The notes under the pieces are model-generated. The model was given only the letters and a program-made list of their open reading frames with translations. It ran no database searches and had not been told where the DNA came from. A DNA stretch of 64,000 nucleotides from assembly GCA_029964075.1 (NCBI GenBank), contig CM057141.1, forward strand, positions 10,540,001-10,604,000, given 5' to 3'. The stretch is from Patiria pectinifera (lineage: Eukaryota; Echinodermata; Asteroidea; Valvatida; Asterinidae). Positions 1 through 11,419 of this stretch are shown piece by piece (within the stretch, counting starts at the first letter, position 1; each line of letters opens with the position of its first letter). The position numbers and the translations under genes are program-made.

Positions 1-3000
1 GAGACTGGTTCCGGAAGGAATACTGCCTCTGCCAGAGACAGCCGGAGGTCTCTTGATGGGAGAGGTCCCACCCCCTCGAGAAGTAGACAAAGAACATCTC
101 TGCTTAGGAGGAATGTAGGGAGGATCAGTAGATATGATGTGGAGGATGATGGAGATTGCTTTGAGACGCTTGCAGGCGCCGAGCGAGAAGAGGACTCTGA
201 TGAGGCTATGGAGATATCCCAGGATGCAATGCCTGTCATGACATCACACTCCCGGGCCCGAGGAATGCCGTGGCAGCATCAAACATCCACCAGGACAGGG
301 GAGGCATCCGATACCAAAGTTGGCAGGGATGCCACTCATGTGACAAACTCAGGAAACGGCACTGTAAGTAATCACGGTGACCATGTATCAGATGAGGATT
401 CTTACGATATTGAAGATGATGTCGTCAACATCTGCCCTTTGCAAAACAATCGTAGTGCACCAGAAGTAGATGTGGCAGATGCCCGTCACGCATACATGAG
501 TGCGATGTCTAGCATCGGTAGTGCAGCAACAAGAATTTCTCAGTGCCCAGCGGCAGCAAACTTGTCCAAATCGAAACCCACCAACGACGGGCCAGCTTTG
601 ATACCAGAGGAGGAATACACCGGAGGCAATGATTGGCTGGTCCAGGACGTCACGACCCAACCAAGCAAGCGCAAACGTATGGACGTGGACTACATGTTCA
701 GGAGAGCTGACGCCTCCCTCCCAGGTACATCCTCGCCAGGTCCTAACACAAGTCAGTTGAGGGCCTCCCAGAAGCCCTCATCGCTGAGTCGCAGGTCCAA
801 GAGATCAAGGCAACTGAAGTTGACCAACATGGGGACTGCTGTGGTGTCCAGGCATTCCAGAGAGGAGAGACGGGTACCCTCACCTCTCCTAGAGGAGGAA
901 GATAGTAGACCTGATTCAGAAATGGAATTCAGTCAAATGCAGGTTGGTGTTAATACTCCCTGAATTCGCTTTATGAATATGACTTAGCTGATTAAGATCC
1001 TCATCTGTCCAAATCTCAAGTGCACTAGTTTCAAAAGGCTCTGGAAAGTCATTTTGATAGAAGTTTCCTACTAATTTTCTTTTAATTAAACAGTAAAACA
1101 CTCCAAACTATAAGAATTTACTTGAAAAGGCTGTAAGATGTGTACTTGTAAAGGAAGTACGTGTGCAAGCTAAATTTCTCTTGTGATGAAAAAAAAAAAT
1201 CAAGTTAAAGCCAACATACTTGAAATCGCCATTATCTCGACGCTAGGACCTGGACGAGGCAAGATCAACTTCCAGACACCCAGAACCTTCCCAGGACCCC
1301 ACTCCAAGAGGAGACAACTGTCCGACGATAGACCAGCATCCTCCCGCAGCAGGAGCAGTCATGAGGGTCCGAGTCAAGATACAGGATAAGACGTTCCTGA
1401 TTCCGGTCAGGTAAGAGATACATTCTCTACCTTTACCCTATCCTTCCCAAATCCTCCAAAATCCTCTTTGCATAAGTGGAGGATTTTGAAGGATTGAGGC
1501 GATGTATGGCAATTATGTGTTGGTTGATTTTGGGGGATGCATCGCGTGAAGTCTGTATTGTTTAAGCTTAGACATGCATACATTTAGGCTTAGATTATAC
1601 TTGAAATCATCGGCACTGCCTCAACGTATTAACGGTGACTGTTGGAGGATTTTGAAGGATTTAGGCAGTGGTCACGTCTCCAATGAACAAACTCAAGAAA
1701 TAACGGATGATTTTTGAGGATTGAGGCTGTATCCATTTTTGACAGTGACAATTGGAGGATTTTGAAGGATTGAAAACTAACTGTTCTCAGCGATCATCAG
1801 GTCCAAACCATCGTTAGTAATGATTCAAAATTACTCTTTTCTTGGGAAAGACAGCAAACCAGGCTCAACAATTTCACAGGATGTTTCATACTCTTATGTT
1901 ACTTACAATGAAGTGAGACATTTCATAATATATTGGCAGTTTTGTTTTTGAGTGTCTGCAAATGATCCTATACGCCTTTAAAGTTTAAACAGTGCTGACA
2001 GGTGTTTATTAAGCGGTGGTTGAAGACCACCCACGTGACAGGCTCTCAACCAATTAGAATGGGTAAACTGTCTCAGATTTATAAATTTTGGTTGAAGGAA
2101 AAATACCAAGAGAGAAAGAGTTACATTGCCTTGATGTAATGATAGTAAGGCAGATTGATAAACAATATGATGGTGTTGTTCATTTAATGATAAAAGCATG
2201 GAATTTGGGACACAGTCAGAGTATGTCATCGAGATATTTGGCTATAGGGCCATCGCAGATTTGTCCTTTGAATAAAAATCATAGAATAAAATGCAATGAC
2301 TGCCATTTTGAAAATTTTGAAAATTTCTTGTTATCCTATGATATTTTTTTTTCAAAGGACAAATCTGGAATGGCCCTATAGCCAAATATCTTTCCCTTGA
2401 CACACTCTGACTGTTTGCCATTATTTCATGCCGAATTTCATGCCTTTGTCATCAAACTGAACGATCTTAATTATCATCAATCTGCTGTACTATAATGGCT
2501 TTGATGTCTTCCGTCCCTTAATATTCAGAGAAGCCAGAGATATGAGTTGGTTGTGCGAGGAAGCCTCCAAGCGATACTTCACCTCCTGCGGCCTGCGACC
2601 CAAGCTGGTCCTATGCACAGGGGAAGGGGCCATGTTCTCACCCGAAGACAGCATCACAGACCTACTGAATAATAATGAGGAGGTCAGTTTATTCTTGAAT
2701 ATTCAACAGATCTTTTGAGTAATTGTGATGCAGTTCTTTCATGAACATTCAACAAGAACATCTGACTAGGCGCATTATAATAACGTCAAAGTAGCACAAA
2801 GTAATCAACTAGAGCAGGCTTTGAACCACTGACCTCTGAATTACCGTACCAGTGCTCTACCAGCTGAGCTATCCAGCCCTATGTTGGCAGCTCCCCAGTT
2901 TTTCAATGTCTTTGTTCAAGGGGGCTAGTCAGAAGCCATAAACCCGTATATGCCAGGTAGCCAGGGATCACGCCCAAAGTCATGATGCAAGCAACATTAG

Positions 3001-6000
3001 CGATGCTGCAAAGCTGGGAAATAGCAAACAGGGATCACTCAGAAGAGATAGGTGTGTTAGTCCAAAAGGTCGCAGGTTCAAACGCTAGTGCAGTCAATTC
3101 CGTTCAACTTTTTATTAAGGGTTTAAGGGTAAATGAACATTGTCTTGATGAGCAAAGAATTATCCGATTGAACCAAGATTTGAGTCTAAGGCCTCTTGTT
3201 ATGTTGTGTAAATTGAGTTACATCAGAGTCCCTCTCTGAACCAATGACCTGCCATCGTTGTAGGACAGGCCATATAACCCATAAGCGTGCCCAAATTTTG
3301 AGAAGTCACTGTCTGGTTTTTTTTGCAGGTGATTGGTAAGGTGGAGTCCTGGGATCTCCCTCCACTCACAGAGCGGTACAAACGGGCCTGCCAAACTGCT
3401 CAAACTGGTTAAGTATTGCTTTCTTTAGGTTTCTACAAAGATAAAAGGGAGAGAAACACTCCTTTTTAATTAGAGCGAAGGCTACCACCCTGCAACAAAT
3501 AGCACAATTGAAATGGAAAGAGTATATAACACAGATACAAACGGACTTAAAAGGTCACAGTGCAAATCTAATAAAACTCTTTTTAAAAAAATTATTCTGG
3601 GTTTTGAAAGACACAAGCCAAGTATTAAAATTTGCATCACCCTGCTGCGTGAGATTCAAACCGGTCAGCTGACTTTAGCAAGCACATTGGTCAAATGGAA
3701 GGACGTGTGTCCCATCCAAATAATCTTGTCAAGTTTTAAAGGAAATGTACAACATTTGCTTTTGCTGTAATCTTCAAGAATAAATGGATTCAGAGGAATA
3801 GTATGTTAAAGCAAACATTGTTACACTGACTTGTTTCAGGTTTTGGGTTCGTAGATGCTGGAAAAACCAAGAAAACCAATAAGTTTCTTTTAGTCTGGTT
3901 CCCTGACCCCACTTGAGATGAAACTAAGCAATTTATAGATGTTGGGGAATTATAAGGTCATAGAATCAGTCTAGCTGGCTTGTACCCCTTCACAGGTGTG
4001 TTCTCTATTGCAAATGAAAAATTAGGAGCAGTTTTTGAAAAAATCCAGTTTTCTCCAACGCTGGTCGGCCGACCAGCGTTGGAAATTGATACAAAAATAC
4101 TACTTTACTTAAAACTATCCTCGTTATTTAAGAAATTAGGAAGTGCCATTTTTTTATTAAGTCTGTGGTAGTGTGTGTTGGATGTTTGGTATTTTCAACA
4201 ATCCAATGATATGTTTAGAAACATTAATTACATTTCTTTATTTTTGTGACATGCACCTTCCATAGCTTTCCAACACGTGGTTGGCAATAAGTGCCAACCA
4301 CTGATTGACAAAGAAAAGTCTATTGACTATAAGGAAATTCTATTGTTTTCTGAATGTCTTATCAGGTGAGCATCCCAAGATCCGCGGCTGCCTTCAACTC
4401 ACCCAGTCCACCCCAGGCACCCTGGACCTATCCAACGCTGCCCTCTCCCCTACCCATCTCACCCCGCTCTTCCTAGCCCTCCAGTGCCAGTACTCGCTGC
4501 GCAAGCTCCTGCTGCCCGGCAACCGCTTCGCCGACTCCGCCGTGCCCCCGCTGGTCGCCGCGTTGGAGAGCCTGCCCAACCTGGCCGTGCTGGATCTGAG
4601 CTGCAACGGGATCAGCCCCGAGGGATTAAAGCTAATCCAGGAGGGATTAAGTCAACGGTCTGGAGGGAGGGAGGCTTTGCAAGGACAGGGTAATCCCAAA
4701 CCACTACAGGTGTGATGATTTTTGGGTTTTAAAAACTATTTGGACAGTATTGTTGTCGAGTACATTTCCATGAGTATGAGTTCTTGTCATGAGTACCAGT
4801 ATAAGGCAATTTTTTTCTATGAGTACGAGTATGAGTACCAAAAAGATGTACTCGAGTAGGAGTAGGAGTATGAGTACAAGTACAACTACAAGTACAAGTA
4901 CGAGTACTACAATACTGGGATCGTCAGGGGGGCGGTAGGCTTCTGCAGATTTCAGGTCTCAGTTTCTGAAGCCACTTTTCGCTTTGTTCCGAAGCTTAAT
5001 CTTTGCTCTTCCAGACCCTCCGATATGCTTCAGTAATATCGTCAGATATTGTTCAGTGTTTATCAGATTTACAGTACAATGGTGAACAGCCACTCACTCT
5101 AAGAATGCTAAGCCAAATGTTTGGGGTTTTTTTCAGAAATGAAGCAGAATACTACAACTGAAAAAAGTCAAACAGCTTTTTTTTTTCAAGCTTTCATGTA
5201 TTAGTGCAAAATCAACATATTTGTCTTTGCGGTCAATTGGTTGATATAGACATGAACCCATTAGCACTTGTATTACATTGTACTACACTGTATTTACTCC
5301 TTGATGAAACCTTTACACCATAGAGTGCCAGGGCGGATTTGGGGCGATACAAGGAGTAACAGGCAGGGCTACAGGGACTCATGGGTTAAAGAATCAAAGG
5401 CACAAATGCAGAAAGAATCTTTAAATGAAAGTTGCTTTCCCCATGCTATTTTCAAGTTTTATCCTGAAAAATAACGTTATTCACCTTTGAATAAAACATC
5501 AACCAAAATAATTGGCCCAGAGGTTCAGTTACTGAATTATTGCATTACCATTTCAGAATTTGTGGCTGCCTGACAACATAATTCCATATGGACCAGGAGC
5601 CAGTCTGCTCGAAGCGGATCTGTTTGTGCCTAAAACAAAATACGTTCTTTTTCAGATGGTTGCAGACGTCCAAAAAAGGAAAAAGAGTGATTTTGTTGGT
5701 TGTTATAAAACATACAAGTTGAAAATTTATTAATTAATAGGGGGGAAATTTGTTAGAAGCACGTGGATGGCAACTTCAAAATGAAAAAGTTTCTCAACTG
5801 TTTTACTAGCTTCTGGAGATGCTAAATCTGAGCTACAATCCACTGACGGATGCCAGCGCCCCCTACCTCGCAGCCCTCATCAGCCACTGCAGCCTATTGG
5901 CCGAGCTGTCCCTGACCTCATGTGACCTGACAGCTAAGCTCTTCCAGCTGCACCGACGAGCGTTGACTGAGGCTTTCCAGGGTGCGTTGTGTTTCCTGAT

Positions 6001-8504
6001 ACACACTTTGAAATATGAATGGTTGATTGCAGCGCTCGCTGCCGTACCCAATTCAAACCAGCCAGTTGACCCTGGCAAGCGCAGTGGTCCGGTGATATTA
6101 AAACGTCTGCACTTATCCGCTCCCAAAGAAAGTACAGTTGGGGGTGACCGATCGACGCCATCTTGCCCGACTGCAATATTTTTCCGCGAAGAGTAGCCAC
6201 TGCGTGTACATACTACAAAATTAATCCCCTGGTGTACATGCGACACACACAAGGAACGGTGCGCGTGTCAACCAGCGAAATGTATGTGTCCCGCCCATGG
6301 GATGTCGTTGCTAGGTAAAAGGGCGCCCTCTTTTGTTGGCGTTCGGAACTTATGGGCAGGACAGGAATGCAATTGCAAGAATTCCGGATTTTTTCCTAAT
6401 TTGAGAAAACAAATCTGGGAATTCATCCCTTTGCAGGCCATAAAAATAGTTGCAGACAAGAAGAAAAATAAAAGAAAAAAGAAAAATGGTCATGTCATTT
6501 TTCAGCTATGGAAAAACAGTTACGCGTTGTTTGATCATAGCTCATGAGCCAATAGGAAAATTGGTTACGCGCTACTTGCTGTCATCGTGGTAATATAAAT
6601 GTGTAGTATATTTGATAGTTGCCCATCGTCTGATTGTAATGTCCTGCTGTCACGTCCTAAAACTTGTCTATGTCCACAGGGTCAAGTAACCTGCACACAC
6701 TCCGCGTCTCCCACAATGCACTGGGCTCGACGGGAGTGGAGCTTTTCCTGTGCTGCTTGACCCCTGACCTCGTCTCGTCTCTGGATCTTTCCTGTGTCAT
6801 CTCCTCAGCCGTGGGCAGCAATCTTACCAAGCATCTGTCATCTTACTTGTCACAGGTTGGATTATAACTGGGTGCCTACTCTGACAAGAAGTTTTTGTTG
6901 GGGGGGGGGGGGGGGCGGGGAGTTGCAACCAATGATTTTCTGCTTGAAAAATGTCCATTTTCCATTTGCCAAAGTCCTGAAATCTGTTTCAACCTTTAAC
7001 GATTAATAACGGTTTTACCTTCATTTCTTGTTTCGTGTAGTTAATGTCAACCTGGTTGAAGTGAACGAAATTTCCAAACAACAATAATAAAGTTATTTCT
7101 GGAATTTCAAATTTTACTAAATTAAAAGACATGTTTTTCTTCAAAAGCAAGATTTTCCACCTAAATCTCCACACAAAAAATGGATTTCAATTTTAGAATT
7201 AGAAATAGACTGTGCTTTTAAAATTTAGTCTGATCTGGCAGTATTTCATGCCCGTATGAATTTCTGTTTGGATTTTTCTATGTAGAGTTTAACATTTTTG
7301 TTAACTCTTTTTTTTTTCTTCAGCCTGATTGTTCACTGAAGGATCTTCATCTGTCGGGCTGTCATCTTAGTGACAATAACATCCTGGACATGACAAGGTA
7401 CGAATTACAATGAATTATAGTGCACTTCTCTCGCGCGATTTTGCGGAAGAAATTTGTCGTCACCTACACCTGTTGGAAGGGGCAATCTGGCTGCAATCTT
7501 TGCTAGTCCGTCATTCCACTGCTGGGCCAACAGCCCTACTTGCATAATTAATTTCATTTGCGTCTCTTTAAAATATTACCAGCTTTCCTTTCTAATTACA
7601 AACTTTCCCATACGTTTTCCATTGACCTACCGCTGTAGAATCACATTAGAATCGCGTCAACACAGCTTGTGAAATATTGTCCAATTTAGGCACGCAACTG
7701 GGAATTTAGAAAAAACGAGGAAATTCCAAGCCACACAAGACTTTGTACAGTGTTTTTCAATTTGTAATGGCATTCATGAGTATTAAAAAATAAACGAGGA
7801 AATTAGCAGATCTGAGGAAAAGTTGCATGCCTGCCAATTACATAATATACAAATGTATGCGGAACGTGCAAAATATGAGACAAACAAAACTTAGTGTACA
7901 AAAACTCCATATGGTTGTCTAGGGGGCATGGCTATCTCGCAAACGGTGATAGGTCAATTGTAATTCTTGGCTCAAATTTAAAGCTTATTATAATGCACTT
8001 AATGACTTCTGTTTGGGGTAGGAGCTCTCATTTGTTGCATTTTGTCTCATTTGTTGCATTTTGTCAAATCCAGCTCCAGTCCATTTCTTTGTTCAACTTT
8101 GACAAACAATTCTAATTGACTGTTTGCTATTCAGGTGTTTGTCAATCAGAAACCCCCTAGCCTCCCTCGACCTCTCAGCCAACCCACACCTCACCGAAGT
8201 CAGCATCTGTCCCCTCCTCCAAACCATCGCCAACTCGTCATCATCGCCCGCCCCGCTGGAGTCCCTCGACCTCTCAGGCTGCGGGTTCCAGACGCCCCTC
8301 TCCACCGACTTTCTGGCCAGGCTGTCCCTCCACCTGGTCAAGGACAGTCACAAGAGGGCGGGCTTGAAGAGACTACGGATGTGCGGGAACCAGCTGAGTA
8401 AGACGGATTTCGAGTTACTGATCGCAGTGTGGGAGGACGCTCACGGGGACGCTGCTATGCACAATGTGGATTCCGTTCGCTGTGAATTTGCCGTCCGAGA
8501 ATAG
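1..8504 (+). CDS. TONSL: Tonsoku-like protein (TONSL), C-terminal part; 5' end outside window
   Basis: TONSL with its partner MMS22L repairs stalled replication forks and reads new histone H4 in the nucleus. Nine exons: <1-942, 1247-1410, 2529-2682, 3329-3407, 4366-4709, 5810-5981, 6680-6855, 7324-7397, 8135-8504. Together they give 825 codons with every phase closing at a TAG. The first exon is open from base 1 and encodes an acidic, Ser/Arg-rich disordered linker with basic clusters ([16 protein letters not shown]). Exon 2 carries [14 protein letters not shown], the start of the ubiquitin-like domain, which continues through [11 protein letters not shown] and [17 protein letters not shown]. 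Exons 5-9 encode leucine-rich repeats ([50 protein letters not shown]). The order matches the C-terminal half of human TONSL; the TPR and ankyrin regions should lie upstream. The start of exon 2 is the least certain join: I chose the TAG before GACCTGG because it keeps phase 0. Confidence 0.93.
1435..1790. repeat. Dispersed repeat rich in GGAGGATTTTGAAGGATTGA units, copy 1
   Basis: Units of GGAGGATTTTGAAGGATTGA recur irregularly with spacers such as 'aaatcatcggcactg' and 'aactcaagaaataacggatga'. Matches 49840-50250 across its length and 28620-29300 in part. Confidence 0.7.
2137..2497. repeat. Large imperfect palindrome (about 360 bp)
   Basis: The inner arms pair almost perfectly (AGATATTTGGCTATAGGGCC at about 2231 with its complement at about 2373-2392). 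Outer parts pair more loosely ('cagattgat' at 2152, 'atcaatctgc' at about 2477). In a TONSL intron. Probably a foldback or MITE relic. Confidence 0.7.
2807..3095. mobile_element. tRNA-related repeat, family D, copy 1
   Basis: The complement of 2807-2880 contains GGATAGCTCAGCTGGTAGAG and GGTTCAAAGCCTG, an evident tRNA-derived unit. To its right lies a body with 'agccagggatcacgcccaaagtca' shared with 31650-31905. At the right edge a second tRNA-like box B (GCAGGTTCAAACGC, about 3073-3086) faces the other way. Confidence 0.65.
3738..4090. mobile_element. Partial copy of the TACAACATTTGC MITE
   Basis: Starts TTAAAGGAAATGTACAACAT and follows the family sequence to the palindrome CGCTGGTCGGCCGACCAGCG. 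The right terminal repeat is missing. In a TONSL intron. Confidence 0.65.
4745..4917. mobile_element. Short hAT-like MITE with GAGTAC repeats
   Basis: Left end CAGTATTGTTGTCGAGTAC, right end GTACGAGTACTACAATACTG; these are imperfect inverted copies, close to the ends of the 14564-15377 element. The 173-bp body is almost only GAGTAC/GAGTATGAGTAC repeats. No exact TSD remains. It lies in a TONSL intron. Confidence 0.7.
5468..5725. repeat. Dispersed repeat, family F, copy 1
   Basis: Shares with 44240-44515 the blocks 'gttattcac.tttgaat', 'attggccca', 'atggaccaggagccagtctgct', 'tctgtttgtgcc' and 'ataaaacatacaagt'. Fragment at about 8738-8802. Class unknown. Confidence 0.6.
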
Positions 8505-8924
8505 CTTGTCCTCCAGTCAGTTCCTCAAAGTTTGCATACCCTATTGGCTCTGTGCGCCAACAAAGAGGGCGCTTTTGAGAGCTGTGGATGGGACACACAG
8601 CGTGTGTCTACTGTACTGTACTGGTTCGCGTGCAAAGTATGCACGACTACCTGAATGTGCCACAGCGTCTCCACGAGAGCGTCAGGCGTCGTGCGAATAC
8701 GTTCAAATTTAAGTTGCGATGGTCTCCTAGACTAATCCCTGCCCCCAATAACTTTGGATCATTTGAAATATGCAGTGGATGGACCAGGAACCAGTCTAGG
8801 TCTCCCCAAACTCTCCTTTTCCAGCCGTTGAAGAGGGTACTTGTGCACAACGCCCATCGTAATAATTATTTACTTCATCTTGCTTAAAGACACGTAGAAA
8901 CATTGGTAATTACTCGGTTACGAG

Positions 8925-9180
8925 GAGTCAGGTTAGCATAAGCGGTACTTTCCTCGCCTTCCACCGCTGTGACCCGGGTTCGAATCCCACCCTGGTCTAC
9001 ATGTGGATTGGGTTTTCAGTCCCTACCTGATTATGTGGGTTTTCCCCAGAATATCCTTCTGGGCTTTTCTTCCCACCTCTAAAACTGTAATTTCTTCTTA
9101 TTGTCTTCTCTCCACAGGTTTGCGAGCTACAGTACCTAGGGTGCTTTTGAGGAATCCTTGCTTTCATTACCAGAAATAAT
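8925..9180 (+). mobile_element. tRNA-derived SINE, family A, copy 1
   Basis: GAGTCAGGTTAGCATAAGCG (box A-like) and GGGTTCGAATCCC (box B) head a body with 'tgtgggttttccccagaatat' and 'gcttttgaggaatccttg'. The tail is AT-rich, with TAAT repeats. It matches 48805-49066 throughout. Confidence 0.8.
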
Positions 9181-10295
9181 TAATAATAATAATTGAAATA
9201 AACAATCGCTGAAAGGTAATCGCTGAAGAGGTATTACAGAAAACACCTTTAATACCTCAGTGTACCTTTAATCCTAACCCTCCAAAATCAACCAGTTTGG
9301 GTATTATGCAAGAGGAGCAAAGCAATAGACCTTTATAATGCTGCCACCATTTCAGTCATGTTCCCTGTATCCAATAACAGTACTGAATGATAATGGTTGT
9401 GCAAAAAGGAACCAGACTATTTTTTCTTACAGCCTTATTTTGGTTACGTTGATTTGAATGAGAAAAACGTTCCTGTCCAGCGGTTAAATTGTTGAACCTT
9501 TGAAAAGGTTCCTGGCAAAAGGAAATTGAAAGTTTTGAATAAAGTAAATTTTGCACTGCCATCAAACTAATGTGTCTGTCACATTATACCAGTAATGCAT
9601 TCTTTCTAATTAACACTCCTCTTTTTAATTATATTTTAGAAAGTACTGATACTTGGCATTGCAGAGATAATTATGTTGCATTGATCCAAAAAGGTCAACA
9701 GCAATATATAATGTTGAGCTTTGTCAGCGTTCCACAGAGTGTGGAAATCCTTACAAAGCAACGTAGGAATGTCTGGTAAATTTGACAATAAATGTTTTTT
9801 TCAAATTTAAGTATTCAGTATCCCTATTTTTTTTCAATTTATGGATTGTTTTATATACATGTAGGAAAATACAAGCAAGGACCAACTCCTAATTTGCATT
9901 TCTAATGCAATTGTTTTTATTTATACTAAAATATTCATGCAAGAAAAGTAGTTTCTCTTTCAAAATTTAGAAATTGTAAATTAACCTGTTATCAATAAAT
10001 TCTTCCATTAGAACAATGACCATCCTTTTTGTATCTTCTTTGAAAATAATATTTGACCTAGAAAACTGCAACTGGCCACTCAATGGAAGCACATGATACA
10101 TGTAGCAATACTCATTGTGTGGCATTAATAAAAATTTCAGACTGGGTTTCTTCCATTTTTGGAAGAAATTGAAATTCTAAGGACATTTTAAAAGAAAAAG
10201 CTCTGCATATAGATAAATTTAGCACTTTCAACCCTGATAAGTAAAACCAAAATTAAGCTCAAAAAAAAAATTAAAACAAACCACAAGCCCACGGA

Positions 10296-10878
10296 GGCCC
10301 CCTTCAATGGCGAAAACATTGTGTTTGCTATTGTTCAGACAATCCAACTCGGGGGCATATTCGAAACCTTGTTCTTGTGTTGAATGAACACAAGAGCAGG
10401 GTTCCGAATAACAAGAACCAACACGCAGTGTTCACAAACAAGATTCTCACTCCCACATATCGAGGAGTAGATGAAGAACGTCAAGGACAAAGATACCGGA
10501 ACTTGTGATAAAATTGGTGTATAAAATTGAAAGCGTTCATTCAATGCAGGAGCAGTAACGATAAAAAAAAATGTTCGTGGTTATAGAGTGGGCTTGTCGG
10601 CCTTGTATTCGCCAATTTTCAGAGCTGCTTCTAGATTTAGATTATTTTCAAATTAATTCAATTATATAATTAATTCAATTAATTGTCCCTTCTTTTCATT
10701 CTGCGTTTTGATAAGGCAGCGGCCATGTAGAATTTTCACCCAGCTGCAATCCACTCCGCGTTTGTAATTGGCAACCTAAAAACACTGTGCGTGGGTCACT
10801 GGAGAACAGGGTTTGGAATACGCCCAGGGGTTACTTTGTGCAATAGGGTTCACAAAGTTTTCTCCATTGAAGGGGGCC
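10296..10878. mobile_element. Inverted-repeat element with a second element nested inside
   Basis: Outer ends GGCCCCCTTCAATGG and CCATTGAAGGGGGCC. Inner ends GGGCATATTCGAAACC (10353) and GGTTTGGAATACGCCC (to 10825). A small GGCCCCCTT relative is at 39033-39144. Confidence 0.7.
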
Positions 10879-10949
10879 CTCATGCGTGAGTGCACACTGC
10901 TCATTTGCCTGGATATTTAACTGGGATGCAGGATTTCAAACCAAATGCT

Positions 10950-11110
10950 TATAATAATTTGGGAGGCTAATCATCCTTACTCGCTGCTGAATTGCCAAGG
11001 ACGCGGCTACAACGTGGTCGGGCCGCTGGCACGTAAAGGCGCCTATGGCTGCCGGCCACATCGACCCATATATGACCACGGAGCACAGCCTGAGATCAAA
11101 AGTGTTTGAT
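10950..11110 (-). mobile_element. tRNA-derived SINE, family B, 3' part in reverse
   Basis: The complement reads like 63065-63225: TATGGGTCGATGTGGCCGGC, then 'gtagccgcgtccttggcaatt' and 'gattagcctcccaaattatt'. Confidence 0.75.
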
Positions 11111-11419
11111 TTTTCTTATGAACCCATTAGTCTCTGAACCGCCCAAGACCGCCCTGCCCATTACTCCCTGTACCGTCCTAAACCCCCCGAGCACTCAGTG
11201 GTTTTTATGGATTCTTCAGTGATCGAATACAATGTAAAAAAAAAAATGTAAAAATAATCAAATTCTAATAATCAAACTTTAAAAAAAATTGTCAGTTGGA
11301 ATTTTTTATATTTTTTTTAGCCCCTCTGGGGTTCTTAAGAATACTCTCATAATTCAAAATTTTGCATACCAAGGCTATATAGAAGTCACTATTTTTTCTG
11401 ACTTTGTCAGAAGCAGTTA

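Larger units (their letters stand above)
8505..11419. other. Convergent intergenic region between TONSL and BPHL
   Basis: No gene is supported here. It holds a tRNA-derived SINE (8925-9180), a possible AATAAA signal at 9197-9202 that overlaps the SINE tail, AT-rich unique sequence (9200-10250), a nested inverted-repeat element (10296-10878) and a minus-oriented SINE (10950-11110). The rest shows only shadow reading frames. The 8525-8650 segment resembles a stretch near 59340-59400 and may be another dispersed repeat. Confidence 0.6.

Noticed and set aside
1183-1389. Ser/Arg-rich open frame overlapping TONSL exon 2
   Set aside because: It is the neighbouring frame of the exon that encodes [14 protein letters not shown]; only the latter joins in phase on both sides and matches TONSL.
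5863-6252. 129-residue minus-strand frame
   Set aside because: Shadow of TONSL exon 5810-5981 extended into the intron; no homology or splice logic.
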